Source: Wenzhouxiangella sp. XN79A
GTDB lineage: Bacteria; Pseudomonadota; Gammaproteobacteria; Xanthomonadales; Wenzhouxiangellaceae
NCBI RefSeq assembly: GCF_012272825.1
Contig: NZ_JAAWWS010000145.1
Location: forward strand, 215,277 to 279,276
Direction: 5' to 3'
Length of the DNA: 64,000 nt
Part shown: piece by piece, positions 26,110-35,363 of the stretch
How positions within the stretch are numbered: position 1 is the stretch's first letter
How the letters are laid out: every line of letters starts with the position of its first letter
Notes under the pieces: generated by a model
The model's database searches: none
Seen by the model: only the letters and a program-made list of their open reading frames with translations
Told to the model about the DNA's origin: nothing
Made by a program: the position numbers and the translations under genes

Positions 26110-27279
26110 ATGATCCAGAACCTTGCCGACAACCTGCAGGACGCCGTCCGCCGCCGCTACCGGGCGACGCCGCTGCCGGCGTTCTTCGCCTGGTGGGGCG
26201 GTGAGCTGGCGCCGCTGGTGCCGGCGACGCTGCGGCGACGCTGGATGCCGCCGAAGCCGCAGCTGTGGATCGTGCCGGCCGAGACCGGCGGGGGCGACCT
26301 GCGCATCCTTCGGGTCGGCGATTCACCCGCGGTAGCCGACGTGTTCGGCGCCGGCGAAGACCTCGACCTGCTGCGCGACCGCTGGCGTGACCTGCAGGCC
26401 GGCTTCGAGGACGGTCGCCCGGAGGTCCGGCTGTGCCTGCACGAGGACGATGTGCTGGCGCTGCCGATCGAACTGCCGGCAGCGATCGAGAGCAACCTGG
26501 CCCAGGCGCTGAAGTTCCAGATCGACCAGGTCTCGCCGTTCAGCCCGGACCAGGTCTATTTCGACCACCGGGTGGCCGCGCACGACCACGAACACGGCCG
26601 GCTGCAGGTCGAGTTGCGCATGGTGCCGCGCGAGACGGTCGACGGCCTGCTCGAGCGGCTGCGCGCGGTCGGCGTGGTCATCCACCGCGTCGATACGCTC
26701 CGGCCCGGCGACGAGGCCGAACCGGAGGGCTTCAACCTGCTGCCCGACGAGCGCAGGCCCCACTACGTGCATGCCCGGGCCCGATTCAACCTGGTGCTCG
26801 CCGGCCTGCTGGTGCTGCTGGCCGGGCTGATCATGGCCCAGTCGCTGATCCTGCGCGAGCGGACGGTCAATCGATTGACCGAGGACGCCGATCGGCTGCG
26901 GACCGAAGCGCGCCAGGTCATGGCGCTGCAGCAGCGCCTCGAGGAATCGCTGCTGGCGGCCAATTTCCTGGCCGAGAAGCGCGCCGCCCAGCCGCCGGCG
27001 ATCGAACTGCTGGCCGAGACCACCCGGCTGCTGCCCGACGACATCTGGCTGCAGCGCTTCCAGCTGCAGGGCCAGGAGATGACCGTGCAGGGCCTGACCA
27101 ACGGATCGCAGCGCGTCATCAACCTGCTGAACGAATCCGAGCTGCTGCGCGATACCGAGATCCGCGGCAACATCACCATGGATCCGCGCTCCGGCAAGGA
27201 GCGGTTCACCACCACCTCGCAGGTGGTCCGCGCCGACGGACCCGATGCCGCGCAGGTCGAAGACGAGGGAGGCGCCTGA
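26110..27279 (+). CDS. gspL: type II secretion protein GspL (XpsL-like)
   Basis: Bitopic protein that recruits GspE to the membrane. The 389-residue product has an actin-like cytoplasmic domain (about 1-230, with LPIELPAAIESNLAQALKFQ and QVYFDHRV). A membrane helix follows at about 232-252 (LVLAGLLVLLAGLIMAQSLI), then a periplasmic coiled coil and a ferredoxin-like domain with DDIWLQRFQLQGQEMTVQGL. The layout resembles PilM/PilN fused, as is usual for GspL. Confidence 0.9.
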   Translation: MIQNLADNLQDAVRRRYRATPLPAFFAWWGGELAPLVPATLRRRWMPPKPQLWIVPAETGGGDLRILRVGDSPAVADVFGAGEDLDLLRDRWRDLQAGFEDGRPEVRLCLHEDDVLALPIELPAAIESNLAQALKFQIDQVSPFSPDQVYFDHRVAAHDHEHGRLQVELRMVPRETVDGLLERLRAVGVVIHRVDTLRPGDEAEPEGFNLLPDERRPHYVHARARFNLVLAGLLVLLAGLIMAQSLILRERTVNRLTEDADRLRTEARQVMALQQRLEESLLAANFLAEKRAAQPPAIELLAETTRLLPDDIWLQRFQLQGQEMTVQGLTNGSQRVINLLNESELLRDTEIRGNITMDPRSGKERFTTTSQVVRADGPDAAQVEDEGGA

Positions 27280-27890
27280 TGCAGCTGCTTCCCGATCGCG
27301 AACAGGGTCGCCCGCTGGCGATCGGCCTGCTGGTCATCGCCCTGATCCTGGTCTACCTGGCCGGCTTCCACTGGTTCGTGGTGCGCCAGGCCGCGCTGGG
27401 CAGCGAGATCGACCAGCTGGAGCGCCAGATCGCCCGTTTCAAGGCCACCGCCGGCCAGCGCGATGCACTGCAGGAACGGCTGCAGCAGCTCCAGCGCCAG
27501 CGCCTGGACAGCGCGCTGTTCCTGGAAGGCGGCGATTTCAACGTCGCGGCGGCCGAGCTGATCCGGCGACTGCGCGAGGAGGTCGAGCGGCGGGCCGACG
27601 ATGCCAGCCTGTGCCAGGTCACCAACACCACCCCGCAGCGACCGCGCGAGCCCGAGCGGTTCCAGGCCGTCAAGGTCAGCGTGCGCATGCAGTGTCCGCT
27701 GCCGGACTTCATCCGCGTGCTCTACGAACTGGAGCGCTCGGTGCCGTTGATCTTCATCGACAACCTGATGATCAATCAGCGTGCGATGCTCAGCCAGGCC
27801 TCGCGGCGCGGCGGCGAGGCCTATGGCCAGCTCGATGTCCGGTTCGAGATGTTCGGTTATCTCGATCAGCCGGGGGAGGGTTTCGAATGA
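27279..27890 (+). CDS. gspM: type II secretion protein GspM (XpsM-like)
   Basis: Small bitopic partner of GspL (203 residues): short cytoplasmic N-terminus, one membrane helix (about 13-33, LAIGLLVIALILVYLAGF), a coiled coil (QLERQIARFKATAGQRD) and a periplasmic ferredoxin-like domain. The ATG shares its A with the gspL stop. Sequence is weakly conserved, so position in the operon carries much of the call. Confidence 0.85.
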   Translation: MQLLPDREQGRPLAIGLLVIALILVYLAGFHWFVVRQAALGSEIDQLERQIARFKATAGQRDALQERLQQLQRQRLDSALFLEGGDFNVAAAELIRRLREEVERRADDASLCQVTNTTPQRPREPERFQAVKVSVRMQCPLPDFIRVLYELERSVPLIFIDNLMINQRAMLSQASRRGGEAYGQLDVRFEMFGYLDQPGEGFE

Positions 27891-28645
27891 TCCGGGTCGA
27901 TGCGCGCAACAACCTGTTGTCGGTGCTGCTGCTTTCGGCGATCGGCCTGCTGGCGCTGCTCGGGGGCCTGAATTTCCTGCTGCTCGGTCACGGCGATGCG
28001 GCGTCGATTCCGCCCGCAGCGGCCGGTCTGCCCGACACCGGCGAGGCCGGCGCGCCGACCCAGGAGCTCGGCGAGCTCGAGCGCTTCGCAGTCATCACCG
28101 ATCGCCCGGTGTTCTTCGAGGACCGCCAGCTGCCGGTCATCGAAGACGAGGCCCTGGTCGACGAAGATGCCACGGAGGAGGCGCCGGTGGTCACGGAGAT
28201 CCCGGAGCTCGAGGCCAGCGTGGCCGGCATCATCATCACCCCCGAGCTGAAGCTGGCGATGATTGCCGATGCGCGGGGCCGTGAAACCCTGGTGCTGCGC
28301 GAAGGCATGGCACTGGAAGGGGAACTTTCGGCCTGGAAACTGACCGAAATCCGTCCACGCAGCGTACGATTCGCGACCGACGGCGGACGCAGTGCCGACC
28401 TGGAGCTCCAGGTCGAGACCGATGCCCTGGCCGCCGGCGCGCCGCCGTCGCGGCCGCCGCAGCGGGAGCAGCCGCTGCCGCAGACGGCCGACAGCGCCGA
28501 TTCGCCGACCTCCGACACCGAAGCCCAGGCCGCCGCGCGAGCCCGGGCCGAGGAGATACGCCGGCGCGTGGCCGAGCGCCGCGCCCAGCTGCGCGCCGAG
28601 GCCGAGCGCCGCGCACGGGAACAACAAGACAACGACGGTCGCTGA
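27887..28645 (+). CDS. gspN: GspN/GspC-like linker of the secretion system
   Basis: A 252-residue bitopic protein in the position of Xanthomonas xpsN. It has a membrane helix at about 9-33 (NLLSVLLLSAIGLLALLGGL), a linker, then a periplasmic domain of about 80 residues. That domain has ELEASVAGIIITPELKLAMI and TLVLREGMALEGELSAWKL, which resembles the GspC homology region that docks to the secretin. The tail is rich in Pro, then a charged Ala/Arg/Glu helix. No separate gspC is present in the operon, so this protein probably does the GspC job of joining the inner platform to GspD. Start overlaps gspM by 4 nt. Confidence 0.8.
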   Translation: MIRVDARNNLLSVLLLSAIGLLALLGGLNFLLLGHGDAASIPPAAAGLPDTGEAGAPTQELGELERFAVITDRPVFFEDRQLPVIEDEALVDEDATEEAPVVTEIPELEASVAGIIITPELKLAMIADARGRETLVLREGMALEGELSAWKLTEIRPRSVRFATDGGRSADLELQVETDALAAGAPPSRPPQREQPLPQTADSADSPTSDTEAQAAARARAEEIRRRVAERRAQLRAEAERRAREQQDNDGR

Positions 28646-28675
28646 TTTCTTCGCGCCGCGCCGTAACTACGAGAC

Positions 28676-30892
28676 ATGGAACATCGAATGCCTATCGAAC
28701 GTACAGATCGACGTCGAGCACGCCCCACGCTGGCCCTGATCGGTGTCCTGCTGCTGGCCGGTTGCGCCGCGACCGACCGGCGCGATGACGTGACCGATCC
28801 GACCCGCCCGGCCGGTGCCCGCTTCGCCGAGACCGCGCCCGTCCAGGGGCCGATCGAACTCGGTCCCGAGTCGGGCGAGGAGGGCGCCGCGTTCGAGGGC
28901 ACGGAGACCTATCCGGGCACCGGCGTGTTCATCAACCGCGACGCGGCCAACGCCCCGGTCCTGCCTCCGGACGGCGAGGGCGAGGTCACGCTGAACTTCG
29001 AAGGCCAGGGCATCCAGGAAGTCATCCACGCCATCCTCGGCCACATGCTGCAGGAAAACTACGTGATCGCACCGGGGATTTCCGGCGAGGTCACGTTTTC
29101 CACCGCACGGCCGGTGACGCGCGACCAGATCCTGCCGATCCTCGAGATGCTGCTGCGCTGGAACGGCGCCACGCTGATCTGGCGCGAGGACCGGTACCAC
29201 GTGCTGCCGATCTCCGAGGCCGTGCGCGGCAACCTGACGCCGCGGATCGGATCGGAAGCCCTCGGCCGCGGCTACCAGGTGGTCGGTGTCCCGCTGGACT
29301 ACATCGCGCCGAGCCAGATGGTCACCATCCTGGAACCCTACGCGCGCGAAGACGCCGTGCTCAACGCCGACAACGCCCGCAGCCTGCTGATGCTGGCCGG
29401 CACGCCGGCGGAGCTTCGCAACTACATCCAGGTCATCGACACCTTCGACGTCGACTGGCTGGCGGGCATGTCGGTCGGCATCTTCGAGATCAGCCGGGTC
29501 GAGGTCGCCGACCTGGCCACCGAGCTGCAGTCCCTGCTCGGCGAAGGCGAAGGCGAGGGTGGATCGCCGCTGGCCGGGATGTTCCGGATCATGCCGATGG
29601 AGCGGCTGAACTCGATCATGGTGATCACGCCGCAGGCGCGCTACCTCGACGAGATCGAGAAGTGGATCGACCGGCTCGATCGCTCCAGCCCCGAGGCCGG
29701 CGCGCGGCTGTATGTCTATCGGGTCAAGAACCTCGACGCCGACGTGCTGGCCGGCTACCTGGCCAACGTGTTCGGCGGCGAAGGCGGCGGCAGCCAGGCC
29801 ACCCAGCGGCAGGACCGGGGCGGGCTGGCGCCCGGGCTCGAGCGGGCCCAGGCCAGTTCGGTCAACGAATTCCAGACCGAGACCGGCCCGCAGGCCCGAG
29901 CGGCCAGCGGTGGCGGTGGCCGTACCGGTGGTGGTGGAACGGTCACGCTGGGCGAGGACGGCGGCATCCGGATCACCGCTGTGCTGGAAACCAACTCGCT
30001 GTTGATCCAGGCCTCGCCGAGCGAGTACGACTCGATCCTCAACGCCATCGAGCGGCTCGACGAGCAGCCGCTTCAGGTCCTGATCGAAGCCCAGGTGCTG
30101 CAGGTGGTGCTCAACGACGCGCTGGAGTTCGGCGTCAGCTGGTTCCTGCAGAATTCGGCCTCGCCCGACCTGCCGGACGGGTTCGTCGGCTCCAACGACC
30201 TGAATTTCGGCCAGTTCGGCAACGGTTTCGGCGGCTTCCAGTCTTCGCTGACGCCGGCCGGTGGCATCGGGTCGAACTACGTGGGCGCGATCATCGACCT
30301 GCTCGACAGCGTATCGGATACGCGGACCATCTCCGCGCCGTCGCTGATGGTGCGCAACAACGCGCAGGCCACGATCAATGTCGGCTCCCAGATCCCGGTC
30401 CAGTCGCAGTCGTTCATCGGTGGGACCGACACCGGCAGCCGGCTCGGCACCACGCAGTACATCAACACCGGAACCGTGCTCGACGTGACGCCACGCGTCA
30501 ATCCCGGCGGGCTGGTCTACCTGACGGTCAGCCAGGAAGTCTCCTCGCCCGGCGACCCCCCGACCTCCGACAACCCGAACGTTGCGATCAATACCCGCAA
30601 CGTCACCACCGAAGTGGCGGTCCAGTCGGGCCAGACCATCGTGCTCGGCGGCCTGATCGCCGAGACCAACGGCATTTCGTCCAGCGGCCTGCCCGGGCTG
30701 AGCCGGATTCCGATCATCGGCGGCCTGTTCGGGCGCCGTGCGCGGACCCAGAGCCGCGAAGAGACACTGGTGCTGATCACCCCCACGGTGATCCAGAACA
30801 CCGCCGAGCTCGAGGAAATCTCCCGCGAGTTCGAGAAGAAGTTCAAGGGCCTCGAGCCCATCGCCGGCGGATTCCAGGGCATCCGCGACTGA
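28676..30892 (+). CDS. gspD: type II secretion outer-membrane secretin GspD
   Basis: Multimeric outer-membrane channel (738 residues). An N-terminal lipobox, LIGVLLLAGC, suggests it is a lipoprotein, as in XpsD. The N0 domain begins near residue 100 (VTLNFEGQGIQEVIHAILGH) and is followed by N1-N3. A Gly/Ser-rich insert in N3 lies at about 360-420. The secretin core is in the C-terminal 250 residues, with VPVQSQSF-type strands, VTPRVNPGGLVYL and the signature QTIVLGGLIAETN. Last gene of the operon, as in Xanthomonas. Confidence 0.96.
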   Translation: MEHRMPIERTDRRRARPTLALIGVLLLAGCAATDRRDDVTDPTRPAGARFAETAPVQGPIELGPESGEEGAAFEGTETYPGTGVFINRDAANAPVLPPDGEGEVTLNFEGQGIQEVIHAILGHMLQENYVIAPGISGEVTFSTARPVTRDQILPILEMLLRWNGATLIWREDRYHVLPISEAVRGNLTPRIGSEALGRGYQVVGVPLDYIAPSQMVTILEPYAREDAVLNADNARSLLMLAGTPAELRNYIQVIDTFDVDWLAGMSVGIFEISRVEVADLATELQSLLGEGEGEGGSPLAGMFRIMPMERLNSIMVITPQARYLDEIEKWIDRLDRSSPEAGARLYVYRVKNLDADVLAGYLANVFGGEGGGSQATQRQDRGGLAPGLERAQASSVNEFQTETGPQARAASGGGGRTGGGGTVTLGEDGGIRITAVLETNSLLIQASPSEYDSILNAIERLDEQPLQVLIEAQVLQVVLNDALEFGVSWFLQNSASPDLPDGFVGSNDLNFGQFGNGFGGFQSSLTPAGGIGSNYVGAIIDLLDSVSDTRTISAPSLMVRNNAQATINVGSQIPVQSQSFIGGTDTGSRLGTTQYINTGTVLDVTPRVNPGGLVYLTVSQEVSSPGDPPTSDNPNVAINTRNVTTEVAVQSGQTIVLGGLIAETNGISSSGLPGLSRIPIIGGLFGRRARTQSREETLVLITPTVIQNTAELEEISREFEKKFKGLEPIAGGFQGIRD

Positions 30893-30941
30893 TCCGCCGA
30901 CCCGGTTTCAATCCCATCCATCGAATCGACTACGAGGACGT

Positions 30942-31376
30942 ATGCGCTATTCCATCCTGTTCATCCTGATCGCCGGCCTGTCGCTGGTCGGCTGTTCGCC
31001 GTCCGATCCGCCTTCCGAACCGGCCGCCGAGGCGGCGCCGAGCACTGACGAGGCCGTGTTGCAGCGCGCCCAGGGGCGCTGGAACGCGCTGATCTCCGGC
31101 GATCACGAAACCGCCTACGGCTACTACACGCCCGGTTTCCGCGAGCAGATGCCGCTGGTCGACTTCACGATCGACATGCGCAGCCGCCCGGTCCAGTGGG
31201 TGGCCGCCGAGGCGCTTTCGTCCAGCTGCGACGGCGATCGCTGCGTGGTGGAAATCGACCTCGAATATCGGGTACCATCGGCGCCTGCCCAGATGTCGGG
31301 CATGGGGAACCGGCGACCCATCGAGGAAACCTGGATCCGCATCGACGACACTTGGTGGTTCATGCCCGGAGCGTGA
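30942..31376 (+). CDS. small lipoprotein, NTF2-like candidate
   Basis: A 144-residue exported protein with a lipobox at LSLVGC (Cys18), an acidic/alanine linker to about residue 35, then a compact domain with ALISGDHETAYGYYTPGFRE and ending ETWIRIDDTWWFMPGA. The pattern of an early helix with YxxYxPxF and a final aromatic strand recalls NTF2-like folds, but I do not recognise a named family. ACGAGGACG just upstream supports the start. It follows gspD by 49 nt and could be the last cistron of that operon. Confidence 0.75.
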   Translation: MRYSILFILIAGLSLVGCSPSDPPSEPAAEAAPSTDEAVLQRAQGRWNALISGDHETAYGYYTPGFREQMPLVDFTIDMRSRPVQWVAAEALSSSCDGDRCVVEIDLEYRVPSAPAQMSGMGNRRPIEETWIRIDDTWWFMPGA

Positions 31377-31410
31377 GCGCCGACAGGTGGTGCGCCCCGC
31401 CTGAATTCTG

Positions 31411-31439
31411 TTGCTTTACAGTCCGGGCTTGGTTAATAT
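31411..31439 (+). promoter_or_regulatory. strong sigma-70-type promoter
   Basis: TTGCTT at 31411-31416 and TAATAT at 31434-31439 are separated by exactly 17 nt in an AT-rich stretch that contrasts with its surroundings; TTTACA (31415) with TATAGA (31437) at 16 nt is an overlapping alternative. It would drive the 31534 gene with a leader of about 85-90 nt. Confidence 0.7.
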
Positions 31440-31533
31440 AGACTTGCAAAATCTGATTCTGGGTGATCGCTGCCCGAAGATGATCAGAAATTGCTCAATG
31501 CAGAGCCCTGTGTAAAAACCTAGGAGTGTTGTA

Positions 31534-33066
31534 ATGAAAAGAAAGACCTTGACGACTGCGGTACTCGCAGGTCTGACGGGCGTTGCGGGGATGGTCAGCG
31601 TTTCCAACGCTGTTAACCTGAACCCGGACGGCCTGGGTCAGGTCCTCCTGTACCCGTACTATTCCGCCCGCGGCGGCAATGACACGCTGATTTCCATTGT
31701 CAACACCACTGACAATGCCAAGTCTGTCAAAGTCCGTTTCCTGGAAGCCCTGAACTCTCGCGAAGTTCTCGACTTCAACCTCTACATGTCGGAATACGAC
31801 GTGTGGGTGGCGGCGATCACCGGCAATGCTGCCGGCGGCGGCTCCCTGATCATTCCGGATTCGTCCTGCACCGTTCCGTACTTCTTCGGTCAGGGTACGT
31901 TCGCGGATGAAACCGCGCGCTTCGGCTCCGTCGACTTCGTCGACTTCGCCTACACCGGTCCGAACGACGACTCCGGCCCGCAGGGCATCGAGCGTACGGC
32001 TTCCGGTTACATCGAAGTCATCGAAATGGGCACGCTGGTCGACATCACCGAAGGTTCGGCCGCGGCTGCAACCCACGTGCTGACCAACGTTCCGGGCCCG
32101 GGCGGCGCTACCGTCGAAGTTCCGCGTCCGGCCGACTGCCAGCAGCTGGTCGATGCATGGACCGTCTTCGGTGGCACCGGTGGGTACTGGATCCAGGACG
32201 AGCTGATCGACCACGAAATGCCGTCCGGCGGCCTGTTCGGTGGCGGCAGCATCATCAACGTCGCCGAAGGCACGATGTTCAGCTACAACGCTGATGCCAT
32301 CGATGCATTCTCGACCGCGATCCTGCACACCGATCCGGGTGACATCTTCCCGAACCTGAACTCGGGCGACAACGTCTCGAACGTGTTCATCAACGGTGTC
32401 GTCGATACGCAGACCTGGCTGGAAGGCGTCGAAGCCGTTTCCGCCAACGTCCTGTACGACACGGTCATGAACGAGTACGTGATCGATCCGGCCATCAACT
32501 CGCGTTCGGAGTGGGTGATCAACTTCCCGACCAAGCGTTTCTACGTTGACGGCGCGTTCGCCATCGACACCCCGCCGGTGGATCCGTTCACCGTCGCGTG
32601 GACCGGTGACGCCTGCGAGCCGGTGGCCTTCCAGTTCTGGGATCGCGAAGAAGCTCCGTCGAACCCGGTCATCCAGCCGCCGATCATCTCGCCGCCGCCG
32701 CCGACCCCGCCGGGTTCCGGTCCGTTCACCCTCTGCTACGAAACGAACGTGATTCGCTTCGATCAGACCGGTGGTGCGGTTCCGACCGAAAGTGAAATCC
32801 TGAAGGAGCCGCGTTTCGCGACGATCCCGATGGGCGACTTCACCAGCGGTTGGCTGCGCTTCGAGTTCAACCCGGACGATCCGCCCGTGCACTTCACCCG
32901 TCCGTCCGCTGCCGGCATCCAGTACCTGGGCCTGCCGACCATCGGTTTCTGGGTGAACACGTACTCCAACGGTCAGCTGGGCGGTGGTACCGTTCTGGCG
33001 AACTACGGTGGTACGTTCAAGCACCGCGGTAGCCGTCGCCTGCAGATCGCTCCGCCGGCGCCGTAA
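31534..33066 (+). CDS. exported protein, likely very highly expressed, unknown function
   Basis: A 510-residue product with a signal peptide (about 1-26, ending VSVSNA). The mature part begins VNLNPDGLGQVLLYPYYSARGG and looks mostly beta, with a proline-rich stretch near residue 385-395 (PPIISPPPPTPPGSG). I do not recognise a characterised family. Codon choice differs from its neighbours: Arg mostly CGT, Gly often GGT, Val and Thr with less G/C third positions, the pattern of abundant proteins. It has a good promoter, AGGAG 8 nt before the ATG, and two hairpins including a strong terminator just after the stop. It is monocistronic. It could be a major envelope or secreted protein, possibly a substrate of the adjacent secretion system. 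Confidence 0.85.
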   Translation: MKRKTLTTAVLAGLTGVAGMVSVSNAVNLNPDGLGQVLLYPYYSARGGNDTLISIVNTTDNAKSVKVRFLEALNSREVLDFNLYMSEYDVWVAAITGNAAGGGSLIIPDSSCTVPYFFGQGTFADETARFGSVDFVDFAYTGPNDDSGPQGIERTASGYIEVIEMGTLVDITEGSAAAATHVLTNVPGPGGATVEVPRPADCQQLVDAWTVFGGTGGYWIQDELIDHEMPSGGLFGGGSIINVAEGTMFSYNADAIDAFSTAILHTDPGDIFPNLNSGDNVSNVFINGVVDTQTWLEGVEAVSANVLYDTVMNEYVIDPAINSRSEWVINFPTKRFYVDGAFAIDTPPVDPFTVAWTGDACEPVAFQFWDREEAPSNPVIQPPIISPPPPTPPGSGPFTLCYETNVIRFDQTGGAVPTESEILKEPRFATIPMGDFTSGWLRFEFNPDDPPVHFTRPSAAGIQYLGLPTIGFWVNTYSNGQLGGGTVLANYGGTFKHRGSRRLQIAPPAP

Positions 33067-33079
33067 GTCTCGTGTATTC

Positions 33080-33102
33080 GACCGGTCGGCCTCCGGCCGG
33101 TC
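33080..33102 (+). repeat. inverted repeat after the 31534 gene
   Basis: A 10-bp stem (one G-U pair) with a three-base loop, GACCGGTCGG-CCT-CCGGCCGGTC, begins 14 nt after the stop. It has no T-run and precedes the true terminator by 12 nt; it may protect the message from 3' decay. Confidence 0.7.
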
Positions 33103-33114
33103 ACCACGAAACAC

Positions 33115-33143
33115 AAAGGGCCGCCCTCGGGCGGCCCTTTTTT
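33115..33143 (+). terminator. rho-independent terminator
   Basis: A G+C stem, AAAGGGCCGCC-CTCG-GGCGGCCC with the arms extended by A/T pairs, is followed directly by six T's. It is the clearest intrinsic terminator in the window and ends the 31534 transcript. Confidence 0.92.
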
Positions 33144-33238
33144 AAACTTTTCTTAACCGGGTCTGTCCTACATTGGCAACCCTGGTCCCGGCCCGCAGCG
33201 GTCGGTCTGTACGTTTCGAATTCCCGAGTCTCCAATCC

Positions 33239-34309
33239 ATGAATCATTCCGAATCGAACGAACGGGTTGCGCGTTGCCTGCAGCCGGTTCGCTGTCTTTC
33301 CGCGCTCGTCCTGGCAGTGCTCGCGGGCACCGCGTTCGCTCAGTCCCAGAGCATCATCCTCGACACATCGCCGACGCCGACCACGATCGAGTTGCTCGAC
33401 GGCACCGATGTACTGCTCGATCCGCTGTCCGGAAACATTACTGCCACGCCGCTGGACCCGGCGGCCTGCTCGGCGACGACCGACTGTTCCGATGTCCAGG
33501 TGTCGATTACTTCGTTCAACGTCTCGCCGTCCACGGTGACCCAGGGCCAGACCACGAACTTCGGCTGGAACGGGCGCGGTGCCTGGGAATGCCAGGGCGC
33601 GGGCCTCCCGGCCACGACCTGGAACGGTACGAAGCTGCCGGCCGGAAACCAGGCCGTGTCGACAGCGGCGCTGTCCCCGGATACCTACACCGTGACGCTC
33701 GAATGCAGTAACGGTCCGGTGACCGACACGGCCGACGTTTCGCTGACGGTCATCCCCGGCGGAGGTGGCGGTGGCGGCGTTCCTGCGTTCTGCGTCGATG
33801 ACGGCCGCGTTCCGCCCGCAGGCCTGACCCAGGACACGGCGATCATCGACGGGAGTTCAACGGTGACGCAGACCTGGCTACAGCTGTTCGGCCAGGACTT
33901 CCCGCAGGGCAACGGTCGCGATACGGCGATTCAGCGTGATCGCTACGCGTCGCTGCAATTCGACACCGACGGGCTTGCGACCGGCGTCAGCGGGCGCGTG
34001 ACCTTCGACGTTCTGCAGACCTTTGTCCCGAGCGGCCAGAAGATCGTCACGCTGAGCCAGTGTCCGGGTGATTTCACCGACCTGAACGACAACAACTGCA
34101 AGCGGTTCCTCGGCCAGGGTTCGGTCCGTTGGGCGATCAATTCCGGTGGCGGTTTCGACTGCGTCCTTCAGCCGAACACGACCTACTACCTGAACATCCT
34201 GTATACCGACAACGATGACGCGCCGTACGACGACTGGGCCTGCACAGGCGCGTCGAACCCGACGACGGCCACCCAGTGCGGCGATATCATCAACTCGCTG
34301 GTCAACTGA
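33239..34309 (+). CDS. exported protein with Ig-like domain, unknown function
   Basis: A 356-residue product with a signal peptide ending TAFAQ (about residue 34). An Ig/PKD-like segment lies at about 80-165 (ITSFNVSPSTVTQGQTTNFGW, then CSNGPVTDTADVSLTV), followed by a run of seven glycines. A C-terminal domain of about 165 residues has six cysteines and QTWLQLFGQDFPQGNGRD. The paired cysteines and Gly linker suggest an extracellular, disulfide-bonded protein. I do not recognise the C-terminal domain. The ATG at 33239 is chosen because the signal peptide begins there; an upstream TTG frame extension has no such feature. Confidence 0.75.
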   Translation: MNHSESNERVARCLQPVRCLSALVLAVLAGTAFAQSQSIILDTSPTPTTIELLDGTDVLLDPLSGNITATPLDPAACSATTDCSDVQVSITSFNVSPSTVTQGQTTNFGWNGRGAWECQGAGLPATTWNGTKLPAGNQAVSTAALSPDTYTVTLECSNGPVTDTADVSLTVIPGGGGGGGVPAFCVDDGRVPPAGLTQDTAIIDGSSTVTQTWLQLFGQDFPQGNGRDTAIQRDRYASLQFDTDGLATGVSGRVTFDVLQTFVPSGQKIVTLSQCPGDFTDLNDNNCKRFLGQGSVRWAINSGGGFDCVLQPNTTYYLNILYTDNDDAPYDDWACTGASNPTTATQCGDIINSLVN

Positions 34310-34363
34310 CCTTGCGCGGGCCGGGGAACCCGGCCTGCGTTTCGCGATCAAACCGCAGGTTTC

Positions 34364-34389
34364 TCCCGCCCGGATCCTTCCGGGCGGGA
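34364..34389 (+). terminator. perfect 11-bp hairpin, terminator-like
   Basis: TCCCGCCCGGA-TCCT-TCCGGGCGGGA forms an 11-bp perfect stem with a four-base loop between the 33239 gene and the isomerase gene. Only a weak T-rich tail (TCGTCTTG) follows, so it may be a partial terminator or a message-stability element. Confidence 0.55.
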
Positions 34390-34426
34390 TCGTCTTGAAT
34401 CCCCGGAACTCGAAGGAGTCACCGCC

Positions 34427-35344
34427 ATGCGATCCATCGCAATTCTCGCTCTGATCCTGTCCTGCACTTCGTCGCTGGCGATCGAACGCAGCGTCGAGAT
34501 CGAACTGGAAAGTCCCTTGATCGCCAGCCGCGGCGATACCGAAATTTCGATGCTCGACCTCCACGGCCGGATGATGGCCGTCCCCGAGGGCGACCGTGCC
34601 GGTGTGGTGTCGTCTCCGGAGCGGCTGGAGCAACTCATCCAGGACGTTCTCACCGTTCACTTCCTGGCCGAGCGCGGGCGCGAACAGGGCCTGGCCGATA
34701 CGGTGGACTTCCAAGCCGAGTTGCACCACATGATGATCGTGCGCCTGGCCGAAAAGTACCGCGAGAACTGGATCGCCGAGCGTGAGCTCGACAGCTACGA
34801 GAACCAGGCGCGGGAAACCTATCTGAGCAACCCCGACCGGTTCTCCCGGCCCGACACGGTGACCTTCAGGCACGTCCTGGTTCGCGATTTCCGCGACGAC
34901 CCTCGTTCTCGCGCCGCCGAGTTGATGGCGCGGCTGGAGCAGGGCGAGGATTTCGCCATGCTGGCCCGGAGCCACTCCGACGATCCGAGCGTGGTCCAGA
35001 ACAAGGGCACGCTCGAGGCCATCGACGTCGCGACGCTGGAAGACCAGTTCGCTGCAGGCATCGCCCAGCTCGACGAAGGCGAGATGGGCCTGGTCGAATC
35101 CGGTTTCGGTTGGCATGTCGTGATCGTCGAAGAACGTCGAGCCGGTGGGCGACAGTCGTTCGAGGAAGTCCAGGATCAGCTCATCGCGCAGGCCCGGGAA
35201 CGGCATCGCGAACAATTGCTCGACCGCTTGATGCGCCAGGCCTGGGACGGTGAGCTCGAACTGGTCGACGGCGCCGTGGCCGAGATCCTCGAACGCTACC
35301 CGCCGCCGCAGGAGCTGATCGACGCGATCCAGTCCGGGAACTGA
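34427..35344 (+). CDS. parvulin-type peptidyl-prolyl isomerase
   Basis: Periplasmic folding factor of the PpiC/SurA type, 305 residues. The N-terminus has a signal sequence with a possible but imperfect lipobox (LILSC). A helical chaperone-like part covers about 25-140. The parvulin domain is at about 143-238, with TFRHVLVRDF, EQGEDFAMLARSHSDDPS and the closing VESGFGWHVVIVEE. A charged helix follows to the end. AAGGAG 6 nt upstream supports the ATG. It lies 19 nt before the ABC exporter genes and could be cotranscribed with them. Confidence 0.88.
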   Translation: MRSIAILALILSCTSSLAIERSVEIELESPLIASRGDTEISMLDLHGRMMAVPEGDRAGVVSSPERLEQLIQDVLTVHFLAERGREQGLADTVDFQAELHHMMIVRLAEKYRENWIAERELDSYENQARETYLSNPDRFSRPDTVTFRHVLVRDFRDDPRSRAAELMARLEQGEDFAMLARSHSDDPSVVQNKGTLEAIDVATLEDQFAAGIAQLDEGEMGLVESGFGWHVVIVEERRAGGRQSFEEVQDQLIAQARERHREQLLDRLMRQAWDGELELVDGAVAEILERYPPPQELIDAIQSGN

Positions 35345-35363
35345 CCCTCGGGCGAGGCCGGCG

